The notes below the pieces were generated by a model. It saw nothing but the letters and a program-made list of their open reading frames with translations. It was not told where the DNA came from and did no database searches. The position numbers and the translations under genes are program-made. Positions 1 to 10,873 of a stretch of 64,000 bases of DNA are shown piece after piece. The stretch comes from Scolanthus callimorphus (Eukaryota > Cnidaria > Anthozoa > Actiniaria > Edwardsiidae): assembly GCA_033964015.1 (NCBI GenBank), contig CM066924.1:6988251-7052250 (forward strand), in the 5' to 3' direction. Within the stretch, counting starts at the first letter, position 1. Each line of letters begins with the position of its first letter.

Positions 1-240
1 AATCAAGTCTTCCGAAAATGCTAGGGGAAAGACTCTATCCGAAAATTTTAGGTGACCTTTTTAACGGCAAAAATCCCCCCAAAATTAGTAAAATTTAACC
101 TTTTTGTGCTATTCGAAAAATCCAGGGGATCTTATGATCTATATACGAAAGTTAAAGCTTGAAATTCTGAAGCGAAAGTTTTCAGCTCTCGTAGTGCCAT
201 CCGAACAGATATTTTACCGAAAATGATCGTTGGGTGCCCC
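1..240. other. flank of the first satellite array, no gene seen
   Basis: AT-rich non-coding sequence up to the edge of the satellite. It contains several runs of the form CCGAAAAT (near 12, 50 and 218), which suggests a decayed interspersed repeat bordering the array. No coding or RNA feature is visible. Confidence 0.4.
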
Positions 241-2150
241 TGATAATAAAGTAATAGGTAATAGCATAATAAGGTAATAGCATGAATAAGGTAATAGCAT
301 GAATAAGGTAATAGCATAATAAGGTAATAGCATAATAAGGTAATAGCATAATAAGGTAACAGCGTAGCAAGGTAATAACATAATAAGGTAATAGCATGAA
401 TAAGGTAATAGCATAATAAGGTAATAGCATAATTAGGTAATAGCATGAATAAGGTAATAGCATAATAAGGTAATAGCATAATAAGGTAATAGCATGAATA
501 AGGTAATAGCATAATAAGGTAATAGGTAATAGCATAATAAGGTAATAGCATAATAAGGTAATAGCATGAAGAAGGAAATAGCATGAATAAGGTAATAGCA
601 TAATAAGGTAATAGCATAATAAGGTAATAGCATAATAAGGTAACAGCGTAGCAAGGTAATAACATAATAAGGTAATAGCATGAATAAGGTAATAGCATAA
701 TAAGGTAATAGCATAATAAGGTAATAGCATGAATAAGGTAATAGCATAATAAGGTATAATAAGGTAACAGCGTAGCAAGGTAACAGCGTAGCAAGGTAAC
801 AGCGTAGCAAGGTAATAACATAATAAGGTAATAGCATGAATACGGTAATAGCATAATAAGGTAATAGCATAATAAGGTAATAGCATGAATAAGGTAATAG
901 CATAATAAGGTAATAGCATAATAAGGTAATAGCATGAATAAGGTAATAGCATGAATAAGGTAATAGCATGAATAAGGTAATAGCGTAATAAGGTAATAGC
1001 ATAATAAGGTAATAGCATAATAAGGTAATAGCATAATAAGGTAATAGGATAATAAGGTAATAGCATAATAAGGTAATAGCATGAATAAGGTAATAGCATA
1101 ATAAGGTAATAGCATAATAAGGTAACAGAAAGGTAACAGCGTAGCAAGGTAACAGCATAGCAAGGTAACAGCATAGCAAGGTAACAGCGTAGCAAGGTAA
1201 TAACATAATAAGGTAATAGCATGAATAAGGTAATAGCATAATAAGGTAATAGCATGAATAAGGTAATAGCATGAATAAGGTAATAGCATAATAAGGTAAT
1301 AGCATAATAAGGTAATAGCATAATAAGGTAATAGCATGAATAAGGTAATAGCATGAATAAGGTAATAGCGTAATAAGGTAATAGCATGAATAAGGTAATA
1401 GTATATTAAGGTAATAGCGTAATAAGGTAATAGCATGAATAAGGTAATAGTATATTAAGGTAATAGCATAATAAGGTAATAGCATGAATAAGGTAATAGC
1501 ATAATAAGGTAATAGCATAATAAGGCAATAGCATAAGGTAATAGCGTAATAAGGTAATAGCATAATAAGGTAATAGCATGAATAAGGTAATAGCATAATA
1601 AGGTAATAACATAATAAGGTAATAGCATGAATAAGGTAATAGCATAATAAGGTAATAGCATAATAAGGTAATAGCATGAATAAGGTAATAGTATGAATAA
1701 GGTAATAGTATAATAAGGTAATAGCATAATAAGGTAATAGCATGAATAAGGTAATAGCATAAGGTAATAGCGTAATAAGGTAATAGCATGAATAAGGTAA
1801 TAGCATAATAAGGTAATAGCGTAATAAGGTAATAGCATAATAAGGCAATAGCATAATAAGGTAATAGCATGAATAAGGTAATAGCATGAATAAGGTAATA
1901 GCATAATAAGGTAATATCATAATAAGGTAATAGCATGAATAAGGTAATAGCATGAATAAGGTAATAGCATGAATAAGGTAATAGCATAATAAGGCAATAG
2001 CATAATAAGGTAATAGCGTAATAAGGTAATAGCATGAATAAGGTAATAGCATAATAAGGTAATAGCATAATAAGGTAATAGCATAATAAGGTAATAGCAT
2101 AATAAGGTAATAGCGTAATAAGGTAATAGCATGAATAAGGTAATAGCATC
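241..2150. repeat. satellite array A, ~16-bp unit GGTAATAGCATAATAA
   Basis: Tandem array of a 16-bp unit, GGTAATAGCATAATAA, with two frequent variants: a 17-bp form with GCATGAATAA and a GC-richer 16-bp form GGTAACAGCGTAGCAA. At ~16.5 bp per unit the array holds on the order of 115 units. The GCGTAGCAA variants cluster (about 640-660, 755-815, 1120-1205), so blocks have been amplified rather than single units mutating independently. Long open frames run through it in several frames on the minus strand. This follows from a stop-poor unit whose length is 1 mod 3; it is not evidence of a protein. Confidence 0.95.
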
Positions 2151-2870
2151 AAAATCAAACTATCATGCTCTGTATTAATATTCTGAAACAAGATTATGCG
2201 CTTTTCGTGTTTTCTTTACGTTGCAAATTTAAGAAATTCCCGGAACAACCCCTGTATAAAGTCAAATAGTACTTACGAGTGAAAATGTCGACTTCAGCTG
2301 TTTTCACTTCGAATTAATATTGACGTTACATGGTTTTACTAAATAACCGAAATATCGAAAAACGACACGCGAGCCCTGCGAAATCGCGACACGGTCGGTT
2401 TTAAAACGCAGACTCTGCCCTTCAGTTGTCGTGTAGACCAGTTCATCACAGGAATGCGCCTTCAGTTAAAAAGAGTAATGGGTCAGATTTTAGCTGGCTA
2501 TTGCAAGGGAAGATTTCGGGGATGCAATAATTAATTTCAGTGGTGACTGTTGCCTCATCCATTACCTTAATTACTTTTGTCTGTTTTATGGGTAAATAGA
2601 GGCGTGGAGATAAGACTGTTATTTTCGAGAGACAAGAAGGATACTCTTACAGTACGAAGTAAAACACTCATTTCTTATTAAAAAAAATACAGATAATTTT
2701 AAAATACTATATTGAGCAATTAAAAGAGGTTTGAAGACACGATGACGATATTTTTGCAGTACTTTTTTATTGCTATCTTTAAACAATTAAGGAAATACCA
2801 ATTTCGTAAGCCATGATTAATGTCATCCCCTAATTGCAAGGACAGCCTTAAACACTAACACGATATGCAT
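2151..2870. other. non-coding spacer, nothing recognised
   Basis: About 700 bases of ordinary AT-rich sequence between satellite array A and the foldback relic. No exon, RNA gene or repeat could be supported. Confidence 0.4.
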
Positions 2871-3175
2871 ACGGTTTCGTTTTTATTCACTTCGAGAGCG
2901 TTTTCAAACTTATACGGATTCGATGAAAACGATCAGCGTGATAGCGTGGAAGGAAGGCCTAAACTTATTAAAAAGTATGCGGATTCAAACGAAAATGCGT
3001 TAGTGTGGAAGACGGCCCCGTACACACTACACCGTTTTCAAACGAAAACGGATACTTTTTGCTCCGGATACGGCTATCGTCCACACTAAAACGCCGAGAA
3101 CGATCACCGAAAACGGCGAAAACAATAAGAAAACGATAAATGTGGACGCGAATCTTTTTGAAAACGGAGCAGAAG
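2871..3175. mobile_element. diverged foldback MITE relic, same family as 36099-36300
   Basis: From about 3035 to 3170 the sequence closely follows the intact element at 36099-36300: the terminal-repeat motif GTTTTCAAACGAAAACGG, then GGCTATCGTCCACACTA, CGATCACCGAAAACGGCGAA and GACGCGAATCTTTTTGAAAA. The right inverted repeat is missing after about 3172. The preceding 150 bases contain further decayed pieces of the same terminal repeat. It is a truncated, non-autonomous copy. Confidence 0.7.
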
Positions 3176-3464
3176 AATTGACGGCTTTTCGCGCTGATAT
3201 TTTTGACACATCATCCATATTTCCACTGATAATCTTGTGCTTAGTCCCTCAATTAAACAGGCTCTTAAAGCTTTCCGATAAAGCTGTCCTCCCGTTTTGG
3301 CAAATTTGTTCAGTAAAAATCTCAAGCAGAATATCCGAAATAGCGTCGTAGTCACGAATAAAGCTCGAGCTCGTATTCCGTAAAAAGTCGGTTATAAATT
3401 CGGTTTTCGAAAATTTTACCAATAAGGAGAAAATTTCGGGAAAACGACCCGCTCTTTTTTTATC

Positions 3465-4100
3465 ACATACATACATACATACATCAATACATAACTTTAT
3501 TTAAACTCGAATTTCAGAGTAGCTTGTAAAGAAGCTAATATGTAAACGATCACATAACAGACGATAATATTATATAGATGCTATAAAGATAATGCAGTCA
3601 GTCATTTAAAGAGAAAATTCTTGAAGCTTGAGCATAGACTTAAAAGTTGAAAACGTGTGTTCGCCTCTCAAGCGTTCCGGTAGGGAGTTCCAAATTTATG
3701 CAGCAAAATATTTAAAAGAGTGTAGCCCATACGTTGTAGTGATAGGCTTAGGAAGTCTGAGTACGTTGCTGCCCCTAAGAGAATAGTTTGTTTTGCGGGT
3801 AGCAAACAGGTCTTTCATATATTGAGGGTATCTGTGATTGTGAAGACATTTAAAAATAGTAAGCATCATGTTCTGAATTCTTTGATTAAAAAGCGAGACG
3901 GTTCCAGATTTGTCCAACAGTTCGTGATAGGAACATTTATAATTGTTGAAAATAAGTCTTAAGGTCCGCTTGTTGAGTGATTCCAGCTTCTCTAAGTTTC
4001 TCATTTCACAAAAGTGCCAGACACTTGAGCAGTAATTAAAATGAGGGAGGATAAAAGCCTTATACAATTTTAGCAGTGTGGCATTATTAATGAGCTTGTA
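3465..4100 (-). pseudogene. LINE reverse-transcriptase C-terminus, 5'-truncated and broken
   Basis: On the minus strand the translation reads like the thumb/C-terminal part of a non-LTR retrotransposon reverse transcriptase (CR1/jockey-like): LLKLYKAFILPHFNYCSSVW, then NLEKLESLNKRTLRLIFN, and finally IWNSLPERLRGEHTFSTFKS. An in-frame TAA just before IWNSLP (plus-strand position ~3696) breaks the frame, and the natural end follows at about 3606. The 3' end carries an (ATGT)n tail near 3465-3485, typical of LINE insertions. The catalytic part is absent. This is a dead element, not a host gene. Confidence 0.85.
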
Positions 4101-4398
4101 TGTAAACCAGTGGCTCTCGCTGATAGAACCACCGTGTTTAAATAAATAAAAACTCTAACTCTACCTGCTCTACAGCACAGCATTACGTCGTTCATGCCTG
4201 CACACACGCGACCCTTTTTAGCGCGCTTCGCGCGTACACAGGTATCCCGCTGCACCCAATCATAAACCCTCAATGCGTTCAGCGCTGAACGCCGGCGCTT
4301 CGCGCCGGGTCGTTCGGGAATAAACGCATTTCATCAAGCCTAAGAGAAAAGGTTGATGAACATTTCTCGTTCATAGGCGGCGCAGGACCATAAAAAGA
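4101..4398. other. GC-richer spacer with short palindromes
   Basis: Sequence between the LINE relic and the 79-bp satellite. It contains the short palindromes GCGCGCTTCGCGCG (about 4218) and GGCGCTTCGCGCCGG (about 4293). It is possibly the head of another interspersed element; no gene is visible. Confidence 0.4.
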
Positions 4399-4798
4399 GG
4401 GGGTGCTCATTAGTAAGGATGTATGGGAAGAGTGAAAACACAAAATACAGTAAATGTATGAAAATTTGGCGAAAAGTGGGGGTGCTCATTAGTAAGGATG
4501 TATGGGAAGAGTGAAAACACAAACTACAGTAAATGTATGAAAATTTGGCGAAAAGTGGGGGTGCTCATTAGTAAGGATGTATGGGAAGAGTGATAACACA
4601 AAATACAGTAAATGTATGAAAATGTGACGAAAAGTGGGGGTGCTCATTAGTAAGGAGGTATGGGAAGAGTGAAAACACAAAATACAGTAAATGTATGAAA
4701 ATTTGGCGAAAAGTGGGGGTGCTCATTAGTAAGGATGTATGGGAAGAGTGAAAACACAAACATACGGTAAATGTATGAAAATATGACGAAAAGTGGGG
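4399..4798. repeat. 79-bp satellite, five units
   Basis: Five head-to-tail units with landmark GTGCTCATTAGTAAGGATG at 4403, 4482, 4561, 4640 and 4719: an exact 79-bp period. A sixth, truncated start lies at 4799. Units differ at only a few bases. Each contains AATACAGTAAATGTATGAAA, a motif that recurs at about 19050, 19095 and (reverse strand) 59070. Confidence 0.95.
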
Positions 4799-4855
4799 GT
4801 GCTCACGTGCGAAACGATGAAAACCGCGATCGTGATTTTCCGGGAAACTCTAATT

Positions 4856-6705
4856 GCTACGCTATTACCTTGCTACGCTGTTGAATTACTACGCTGTTAC
4901 CCTGCTACGCTGTTGAATTGCTACGCTGTTACCTTGCTACGCTATTACCTTATTATGCTATTACCTTATTATGCTATTACCTTATTCATGCTATTACCTT
5001 ATTCATGCTATTACCTTATTCATGCTATTACCTTATTCATGCTATTACCTTATTCAAGCTATTACCTTATTACGCTATTACCTTATTCATGCTATTACCT
5101 TATTCATGCTATTACCTTATTCATGCTATTACCTTATTCATGCTATTACCTTATTCATGCTTTTACCTTATTCATGCTATTACCTTATTCATACTATTAC
5201 CTTATTACGCTATTACGCTATTACCTTATTATGCTATTACCTTATTCATGCTATTACCTTATTACGCTATTACCTTATTATGCTATTACCTTATTTATGC
5301 TATTACCTTATTATGCTATTACCTTATTCTTGCTATTACCTTATTATGCTATTACCTTATTATGCTATTACCTTATTATGCTATTACCTTATTATGCTAT
5401 TACCTTATTCATGCTATTACCTTATTACGCTATTACCTTATTACGTTATTACCTTATTATGCTATTACCTTATTATGCTATTACCTTATTATGCTATTAC
5501 CTTATTAATGCTATTACCTTATTATGCTATTACCTTATTATGCTATTACCTTATTACGCTATTACCTTATTCATGCTATTACCTTATTACGCTATTACCT
5601 TATTACGTTATTACCTTATTATGCTATTACCTTATTATGCTATTACCTTATTATGCTATTACCTTATTAATGCTATTACCTTATTATGCTATTACCTTAT
5701 TATGCTATTACCTTATTACGCTATTACCTTATTCATGCTATTACCTTATTCATGCTATTACCTTATTCATGCTATTACCTTATTATGCTATTACCTTATT
5801 ATGCTATTACCTTATTCATGCTATTACCTTATTATGCTTTTACCTTATTATGCTATTACCTTATTACCTTATTCATGCTATTACCTTATTCATGCTATTA
5901 CCTTATTACGCTATTACCTTATTATGCTTTTACCTTATTATGCGGCTACCTTGCTATGCTGTTACCTTGCTACGCTGTTACCTTGCTATGCTGTTACCTT
6001 GCTATGCTGTTACCTTGCTACGCTGTTACGTTATTATGTTATTACCTTGCTACGCTGTTACCTTGCTACGCAGGTACCTTGCTACGTTGTTACCTTATTA
6101 TGCTATTACCTTGCCACGCTGTTACCTTGCTACGCTGTTACCTTGCTATGCTATTACCTTATTATGCTATTACCTGATTATGCTATTACCTTTATTTATG
6201 CTATTACCTTATTCATGCCATTACCTTATTCATGCTATTACCTTATTCATGCTATTACCTTATTCATGCTATTACCTTATTCATGCTATTACCTTATTAT
6301 GCTTTTACCTTATTATGCTGCTACCTTGCTATGCTGTTACCTTGCTACGCTGTTACCTTGCTATGCTGTTACCTTGCTATGCTGTTACCTTGCTACGCTG
6401 TTACCTTGCTACGCTGTTACGTTATTATGTTATTACCTTGCTACGCTGTTACCTTGCTACGCTGTTACCTTGCTACGCAGGTACCTTGCTACGTTGTTAC
6501 CTTATTATGCTATTACCTTGCCACGCTGTTACCTTGCTACGCTGTTACCTTATTATGCTATTACCTGATTATGCTATTACCTTGCTATGCTGGTACCTTG
6601 CTACCCTGTTACCTATATACGCTGTTACTTTGCTATGCTATTGCCTAGCTACACTGTTACCTTGCTATGCAGATACCCCGCTACGCCGTTACCGTGCCTT
6701 GCCGA
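4856..6705. repeat. satellite array B, reverse complement of array A
   Basis: The same ~16-bp satellite as 241-2150 in the opposite orientation: unit TTATTATGCTATTACC with variants TTATTCATGCTATTACC and TTGCTACGCTGTTACC. Roughly 110 units. The GC-rich TTGCTACGC variants concentrate at the left edge (4856-4940) and in 5940-6145 and 6310-6700. Blocks such as 5380-5510 and 5560-5680 repeat almost verbatim, showing segmental amplification. The open frames of nearly 600 codons through it are an artefact of the repeat. Confidence 0.95.
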
Positions 6706-6744
6706 TAAATAGTGCCATGCCGTACCCATGTGTTGTATCTACTA

Positions 6745-6801
6745 CACTAATGCCAGAACACTAATGCCACAATCGATATCACTAATGCCAGAACACTAAT
6801 G
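6745..6801. repeat. short tandem motif CACTAATGCCAGAA
   Basis: CACTAATGCC occurs four times within 60 bases, directly beyond the outer edge of satellite array B, as two near-identical double units separated by CACAATCGATAT. Confidence 0.7.
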
Positions 6802-8017
6802 CATATGTCAAAATGTTTTAAAATAAGACCAGTGTTCTACAGAAACAATTCCGAACCTATATTATGTTTCAAAAATGCCAATTAGCAATCCAATTCCATC
6901 CGCTCGATTATACACTAAAATACTCCTATTGATCTAAGAGCTGAAAGGTTAGTTAAAAAACGTAGACGACTACTTTGTTGATTTCTAGCGAGTTTGACTC
7001 CATTTAAGCTACTCAAAGTGACCCCAAGTTTGGACCAAATTCATGATAAAGCATGACAGTGCCCCTTTCACAATGACTAATTCAATTATCAACCCAAACA
7101 TTTAACTAGTGAATTCAAATCCATACACTTACCCCGAGAAAAAAACATCCAATAATCTCAGTTTATGCATCTATACTGACTATCTGTCTTTAACCAATAT
7201 TTGCTCCTGATTATCCTTTATGCGAATCCCGTTGAACGCCACAAAATACGATTTCCGAGAACGCCTTCACTTGAACCATTTGAGAAGTGTTTGTCCAGTC
7301 TACTTGCTTGGTCTCCTTGCCATAGAGTGTGTTTAAGACGTAAACCTGAAAATACAGATAAAATCATGCCCAGGTTAATTGCATATCTAATCGTAGAGAG
7401 CAACCAACGAGCGCAAAATACCTGAAACTTGAGTCAGCTCCACAACGTTATGCAAATTGCTGTAGCTGTCAGGGCGTGGTACAAACGAAAATAACCAGTG
7501 AGGACGTAGTTGCTTTTGTCTCTATTATTTTCGTTCTACAAAGGAGTTCTTTTGTCTCTAGTCTATTATCCTCGTTCTTTGTGTTGAGGTATAGGGTATT
7601 GTTGTATTATCCAACCAGAGAGGAGCTTTAAGGAGCTACGTACCGACCAAAATAACAGCGCTTTAACGAGTTGCGCTTTTACAAAAGGCCGCTTGATTGA
7701 TTGGACTGGCTGTTGTACGAAAACAAAAGACGTAATTCGTGTTTGGAAACCTTTGTCAATCATGGTTGAATAAAGGTTGTCATTCATTTTCTTCAGCATC
7801 ACAACTTTATTGTGCATGGTAAAAATTAATTGCAATAAGTTTCTCTGGGGAACGCACTTCTATGAAAGCAGCTAAATAACTAACAATAGTTCCTATTGGA
7901 ATCCGCTATCTTTTTCAATTGTAAATTGTACTCCTTTTCAAAACTGTTCAATTCAATGAGAAGGATGCATTTCATTTGTTCCTGTTTTCGGAAAACCTTG
8001 TCAACTGTAAACTAAGT
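6802..8017. other. non-coding, probably fibrillin intron
   Basis: About 1.2 kb with no EGF-like exon or other recognisable coding sequence. The first fibrillin exon seen (8160) opens in phase 1, so an upstream exon must exist. It must lie beyond 6802 in either the satellite region or outside the window, and I found none, so this stretch is most simply intron. Confidence 0.4.
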
Positions 8018-8120
8018 CCGTTAATTACCTCGATTCTCGGCAATAACCCCAATACATCCCGCGGGCCTACGGCCCTTGGGATGTATTGGGGCTATTGCCT
8101 CGAATCTCGGTAATTAACTC
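8018..8120. repeat. strong intronic hairpin
   Basis: Inverted repeat: GGCAATAACCCCAATACATC at about 8039 is answered by GATGTATTGGGGCTATTGCC at about 8079, around a GC-rich loop that itself contains GGGCCTACGGCCC. The outer flanks (TTACCTCGATTCTCGG and CTCGAATCTCGGTAATTA) are near copies of each other. It lies 40 bases before a fibrillin exon. Confidence 0.8.
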
Positions 8121-8159
8121 TAACTTAATGACCTTGTTAACGTCCATTGCTGTTCCTAG

Positions 8160-8279
8160 ATATTGACGAATGTCCCCGCAAACCTTGCGGAGCCGCTCGC
8201 TGTACCAACACTCTTGGTAGCTATTCTTGCGGATGTAGCCAGGGATACGTGCTCGCTCAGAGTGGACGGGGTTGTCAAG
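8160..8279 (+). CDS. fibrillin-like gene, exon encoding a calcium-binding EGF domain (first visible exon)
   Basis: Internal exon between acceptor TTCCTAG and donor GTATTG, phase 1 at both ends, as is usual for EGF-domain exons. With the G from the previous exon it encodes DIDECPRKPCGAARCTNTLG followed by SYSCGCSQGYVLAQSGRGCQ. That gives the D-I-D-E-C calcium-binding start and six cysteines in EGF order. It matches the penultimate cbEGF of animal fibrillins. The product is an extracellular microfibril protein. The remainder of the N-terminus (dozens of EGF/TB domains in full-length fibrillins) is not visible. Identity rests on this exon together with the three downstream exons, which stay in frame with it. 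Confidence 0.88.
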
Positions 8280-8851
8280 GTATTGGAATGTCTCTACTTT
8301 ATCTAGTGGTACTAGTACGAAATGTTTCAATCTTGGCCTAGACCGCATAAAGTACTACTTACCCGAGCCTTTTTGTCATATTGTCTTTGTGATAAGATTA
8401 TGTCTCGGTGGTAGCATCATGTTTAGCCCATTTGAGCCAAAGTTGTAATATCGTGTCGATTTCGTGTTTTGGGCACTAAAACATGTTAAGTAATACTTGC
8501 CCGGTTTAGTTTGTGTTGATGAGGCCCACCACCTTTGCGGGCTTGTGTTTTGTTTTTTAATTGCTACATCTTGCGCTTTTTTAAAGAAATATCGCAAGTA
8601 CTTGGATGAAAGATAGTAAGAGTTTCTGAAAAAAATATATATGGTAAAAACTTCATACAAATGGCACGATTAAAACAGTTTGTGCCGAGTATCACTATAA
8701 GGAACATTTAATGTTGTTGAAAAAAACGTATACTGAGGCGCGCACAGGATTGTGGTTGGCAATGGGCCTTCAAGGATGGTCTGTTAAGTTGGTTTGTATT
8801 TTGTCAAAGGTGAGTGGATATTTTGTTGATGTATTGACATTTGTCTTTCAG
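8280..8851 (+). other. fibrillin intron
   Basis: 572-base intron with GT...AG ends between the two cbEGF exons. Near copies of GTACTACTTACCCGAGCC occur at about 8350 and 8495. Nothing else is recognised. Confidence 0.7.
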
Positions 8852-8960
8852 ACTTGGACGAATGTTCTCTAGGATCCAACCCTTGCTCGTACGGGTGTAA
8901 TAACAACAGAGGGGGTTTTAGCTGCGCATGTCCCAACGGATTCTATCCTATAGGGGGAGG
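8852..8960 (+). CDS. fibrillin-like gene, exon for the last calcium-binding EGF domain
   Basis: Exon between acceptor TTTCAG and donor GTGAGT. It enters in phase 1 and leaves in phase 2. It encodes [20 protein letters not shown] then [16 protein letters not shown], with five of the six EGF cysteines. The sixth (GGGHC) is supplied by the next exon after splicing, which strongly supports the junction. The pattern DxDEC...NPCxYGC...GGF/YxCxCPxG is that of the terminal cbEGF of fibrillins, which directly precedes the C-terminal unique region. Confidence 0.88.
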
Positions 8961-9340
8961 GTGAGTATGAAATTTATCTCCTCTACCATGTCATTGTTGC
9001 ACTGTAAACAATGTACACTTTTTTGCCTCGTGATCGTTTACGACTTTTACCTGGAAAGTTTTTCTTGTCATTTATTTTCTTTAAATGTAAAAGTCTTAAA
9101 GAGTGCTTTGAACAATGTTCTAAATACATGTTTAAATTAGCTGCGTTTATGATTCTGCGACACGGATCTCTGCGACAGACTGTTCACCTAGCAGGTAGAA
9201 AAAAACTGTCGTCTGCGTCGGCCTGACGTAAACGTTCGCCGTGTTGCGAAACCTGACGTTTCGAGTGTGTTAGCCCTTCGTAAGAGCAAAGTCTGACGTT
9301 AGATCTCATATATCATGCTGATAACTCGTATCTTTCGTAG
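8961..9340 (+). other. fibrillin intron with an interspersed-repeat fragment
   Basis: 380-base intron. Around 9255-9300 it contains ACGTTTCGAGTGTGTTAGCC followed by CTTCGTAAGAGC, a motif I recognise as common in cnidarian interspersed repeats. It is a fragment only. Confidence 0.6.
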
Positions 9341-9612
9341 TCACTGCATGTCTTCATTTGGTGAAGCATGCTACGAGTGCGCCCTGGCAAAGACTCCAAC
9401 AGGAGGCGTTCCCTTGGTAGACAGTAACCGCACCACCCCTGCCCCAGCCGTTCAACCAGTCCCAGTAGCGCCTGTGAGTGGTGGAAATGGAGGTGGTGGT
9501 GTTGGCTTGAACCAGCGGGACAACGCTCAGAGGAGAATGCTTGCAGACCAAGCGCAACAGCAGGCCAACCGTCAGGTCATCCCAAACCAGAACTCTGGAT
9601 ACCAGCAACAAG
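9341..9612 (+). CDS. fibrillin-like gene, exon closing the last EGF and encoding a Gly/Pro/Gln-rich linker
   Basis: Acceptor TTTCGTAG, donor GTACGA; it enters in phase 2 and leaves in phase 1. The first codons (GHCMSSFGEACYECALAK) complete the sixth EGF cysteine and give the EACYEC motif that follows the last cbEGF in vertebrate fibrillins. The rest is low complexity: Thr/Pro/Val-rich, then GGNGGGG, then a Gln/Asn-rich run (QAQQQANRQVIPNQNSGYQQ). Vertebrate fibrillins have only a short linker here, so the expansion is a lineage feature. The splice acceptor is inferred from reading frame and domain completion. Confidence 0.85.
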
Positions 9613-10253
9613 GTACGAGTCTGAAGAAACCGGGATTACAGCAATTCTTCCGGTTTAAAGGGTCACCGATAACTTCAAACATTTTACATTGCCAATTTTG
9701 CAAAAGATAAAGAAATTACATGTGAAAAACTGAACGAGGAGAATAGTTAAATTGGCGAAGAGCAATTTGCCTTGTGCTAAATGTTCTGTAGTTTTGTGTT
9801 GTTGTCTTGTGTTCAATGTAAATAATTAATCAAGGATTTTCAAAGAAAAAATGTGATCTGAAAAAGCAAAAGAAAACTACAGAAAAAAAGTAATAACTTT
9901 TTTGTCCATCCATGAAGCGTGACGGTTTTTTCGCGTTGGTTTATGGTTCATACGTGCACGTTTTGTCGAGAAGTAATCGCGTTTTCTTGCTCGCTGATTG
10001 GCTGCTGTTTCGACCGTTTTTTTTCAGCTAATGAGAGCGAATAACGTGAATACTGACTCTAACTACAGTAAACATTAGGAAATTAAACTCATTTGAAATT
10101 GGTCTACCTTGACCTACCCGCCGCAAAATCCCTATTTTGTATACTACTAGCGCTTATTAAAAAGAAGCTTCCCGGCTCACAGTTTCGATTTAGTACCAAA
10201 TATCCAAAAAAACGTCTATCTGATCAAGCTTGTTGAATTTCCCTCGGATTTAG
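9613..10253 (+). other. fibrillin intron
   Basis: 641-base intron, GT...AG. No repeat or exon is recognised inside; 9900-10060 has a locally different, TCG-rich composition. Confidence 0.65.
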
Positions 10254-10873
10254 GAAGTTACGGAGGCCAACAATCCTACGGGGGCCAGCAATATGGTCAG
10301 CAGTCTTACGGGAACCAGCAATCATACGGTCAGCAGCAATCGTATAACGGACAATACAGTAACGGACAAGGCTCCTATGGCGGATCGTACCAGTACCCCT
10401 CCGGCCAACAACCTAGCGGCTACTCCTACAATTACCAATCATACCCAGGCGGCTCCAAGCGTCGCACCCGTCGCTCTATCAGCCACACGATGAGAGAATT
10501 CGTCATTAAATATGACGCCACAAGTATTGAACCCGTATTAAAACTCGTGCCTGTGTTATCGGCACTCAACACTAATAACGGTTTCAGATACGTCATCGAG
10601 AAAGGTAACAAGGAGCTCTTCGCTGTCCAATACGTCAATGGAATTATGTACCTTAACGCTAAAGGGGACCTTAATGTAGGGGACTCGTATAACCTTCGGT
10701 TGAGGGGTATTTATCACGAGCGACAGGAGAGACCCATTGGTAAAGGGGCCAAGAAAGGAGGCCAACTTAGGGGTGGAAGGCCACGTGAAAGGAAGAGAAC
10801 GAGAAAGATCCATCAGATGGGAGTTGGTGAGGCTAAGAAGTTTGTACTGAAGCTTTCCGTACAGGTGGTATAA
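10254..10873 (+). CDS. fibrillin-like gene, terminal exon: SYGGQ repeat, furin site and fibrillin C-terminal (asprosin-like) domain
   Basis: Acceptor GGATTTAG, phase 1, stop TAA at 10871-10873. It first encodes about 65 residues of Ser/Tyr/Gly/Gln repeats (SYGGQQSYGGQQYGQQ...), then the polybasic site KRRTRR followed by SISHT, the position where profibrillin is cut by furin. The remaining ~125 residues align by eye with the fibrillin C-terminal propeptide, known as asprosin in mammals: LKLVPVLSALNTNNGFRYVI corresponds to the LELLPAL..NHNRYLI region, and NGIMYLNAKGDLNVGDSYNL to the GISYLH....GTYSL region. The far C-terminus is unusually basic (GRPRERKRTRK). Whether the released fragment acts as a hormone in this animal is unknown. 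Confidence 0.9.

Noticed and set aside
132..2191. Long minus-strand frames (up to 555 codons) of MLLPYYAITLL-type repeats
   Set aside because: They lie wholly in satellite array A, occur in several frames at once and simply translate a stop-poor 16-bp unit; no start, splice or domain evidence.
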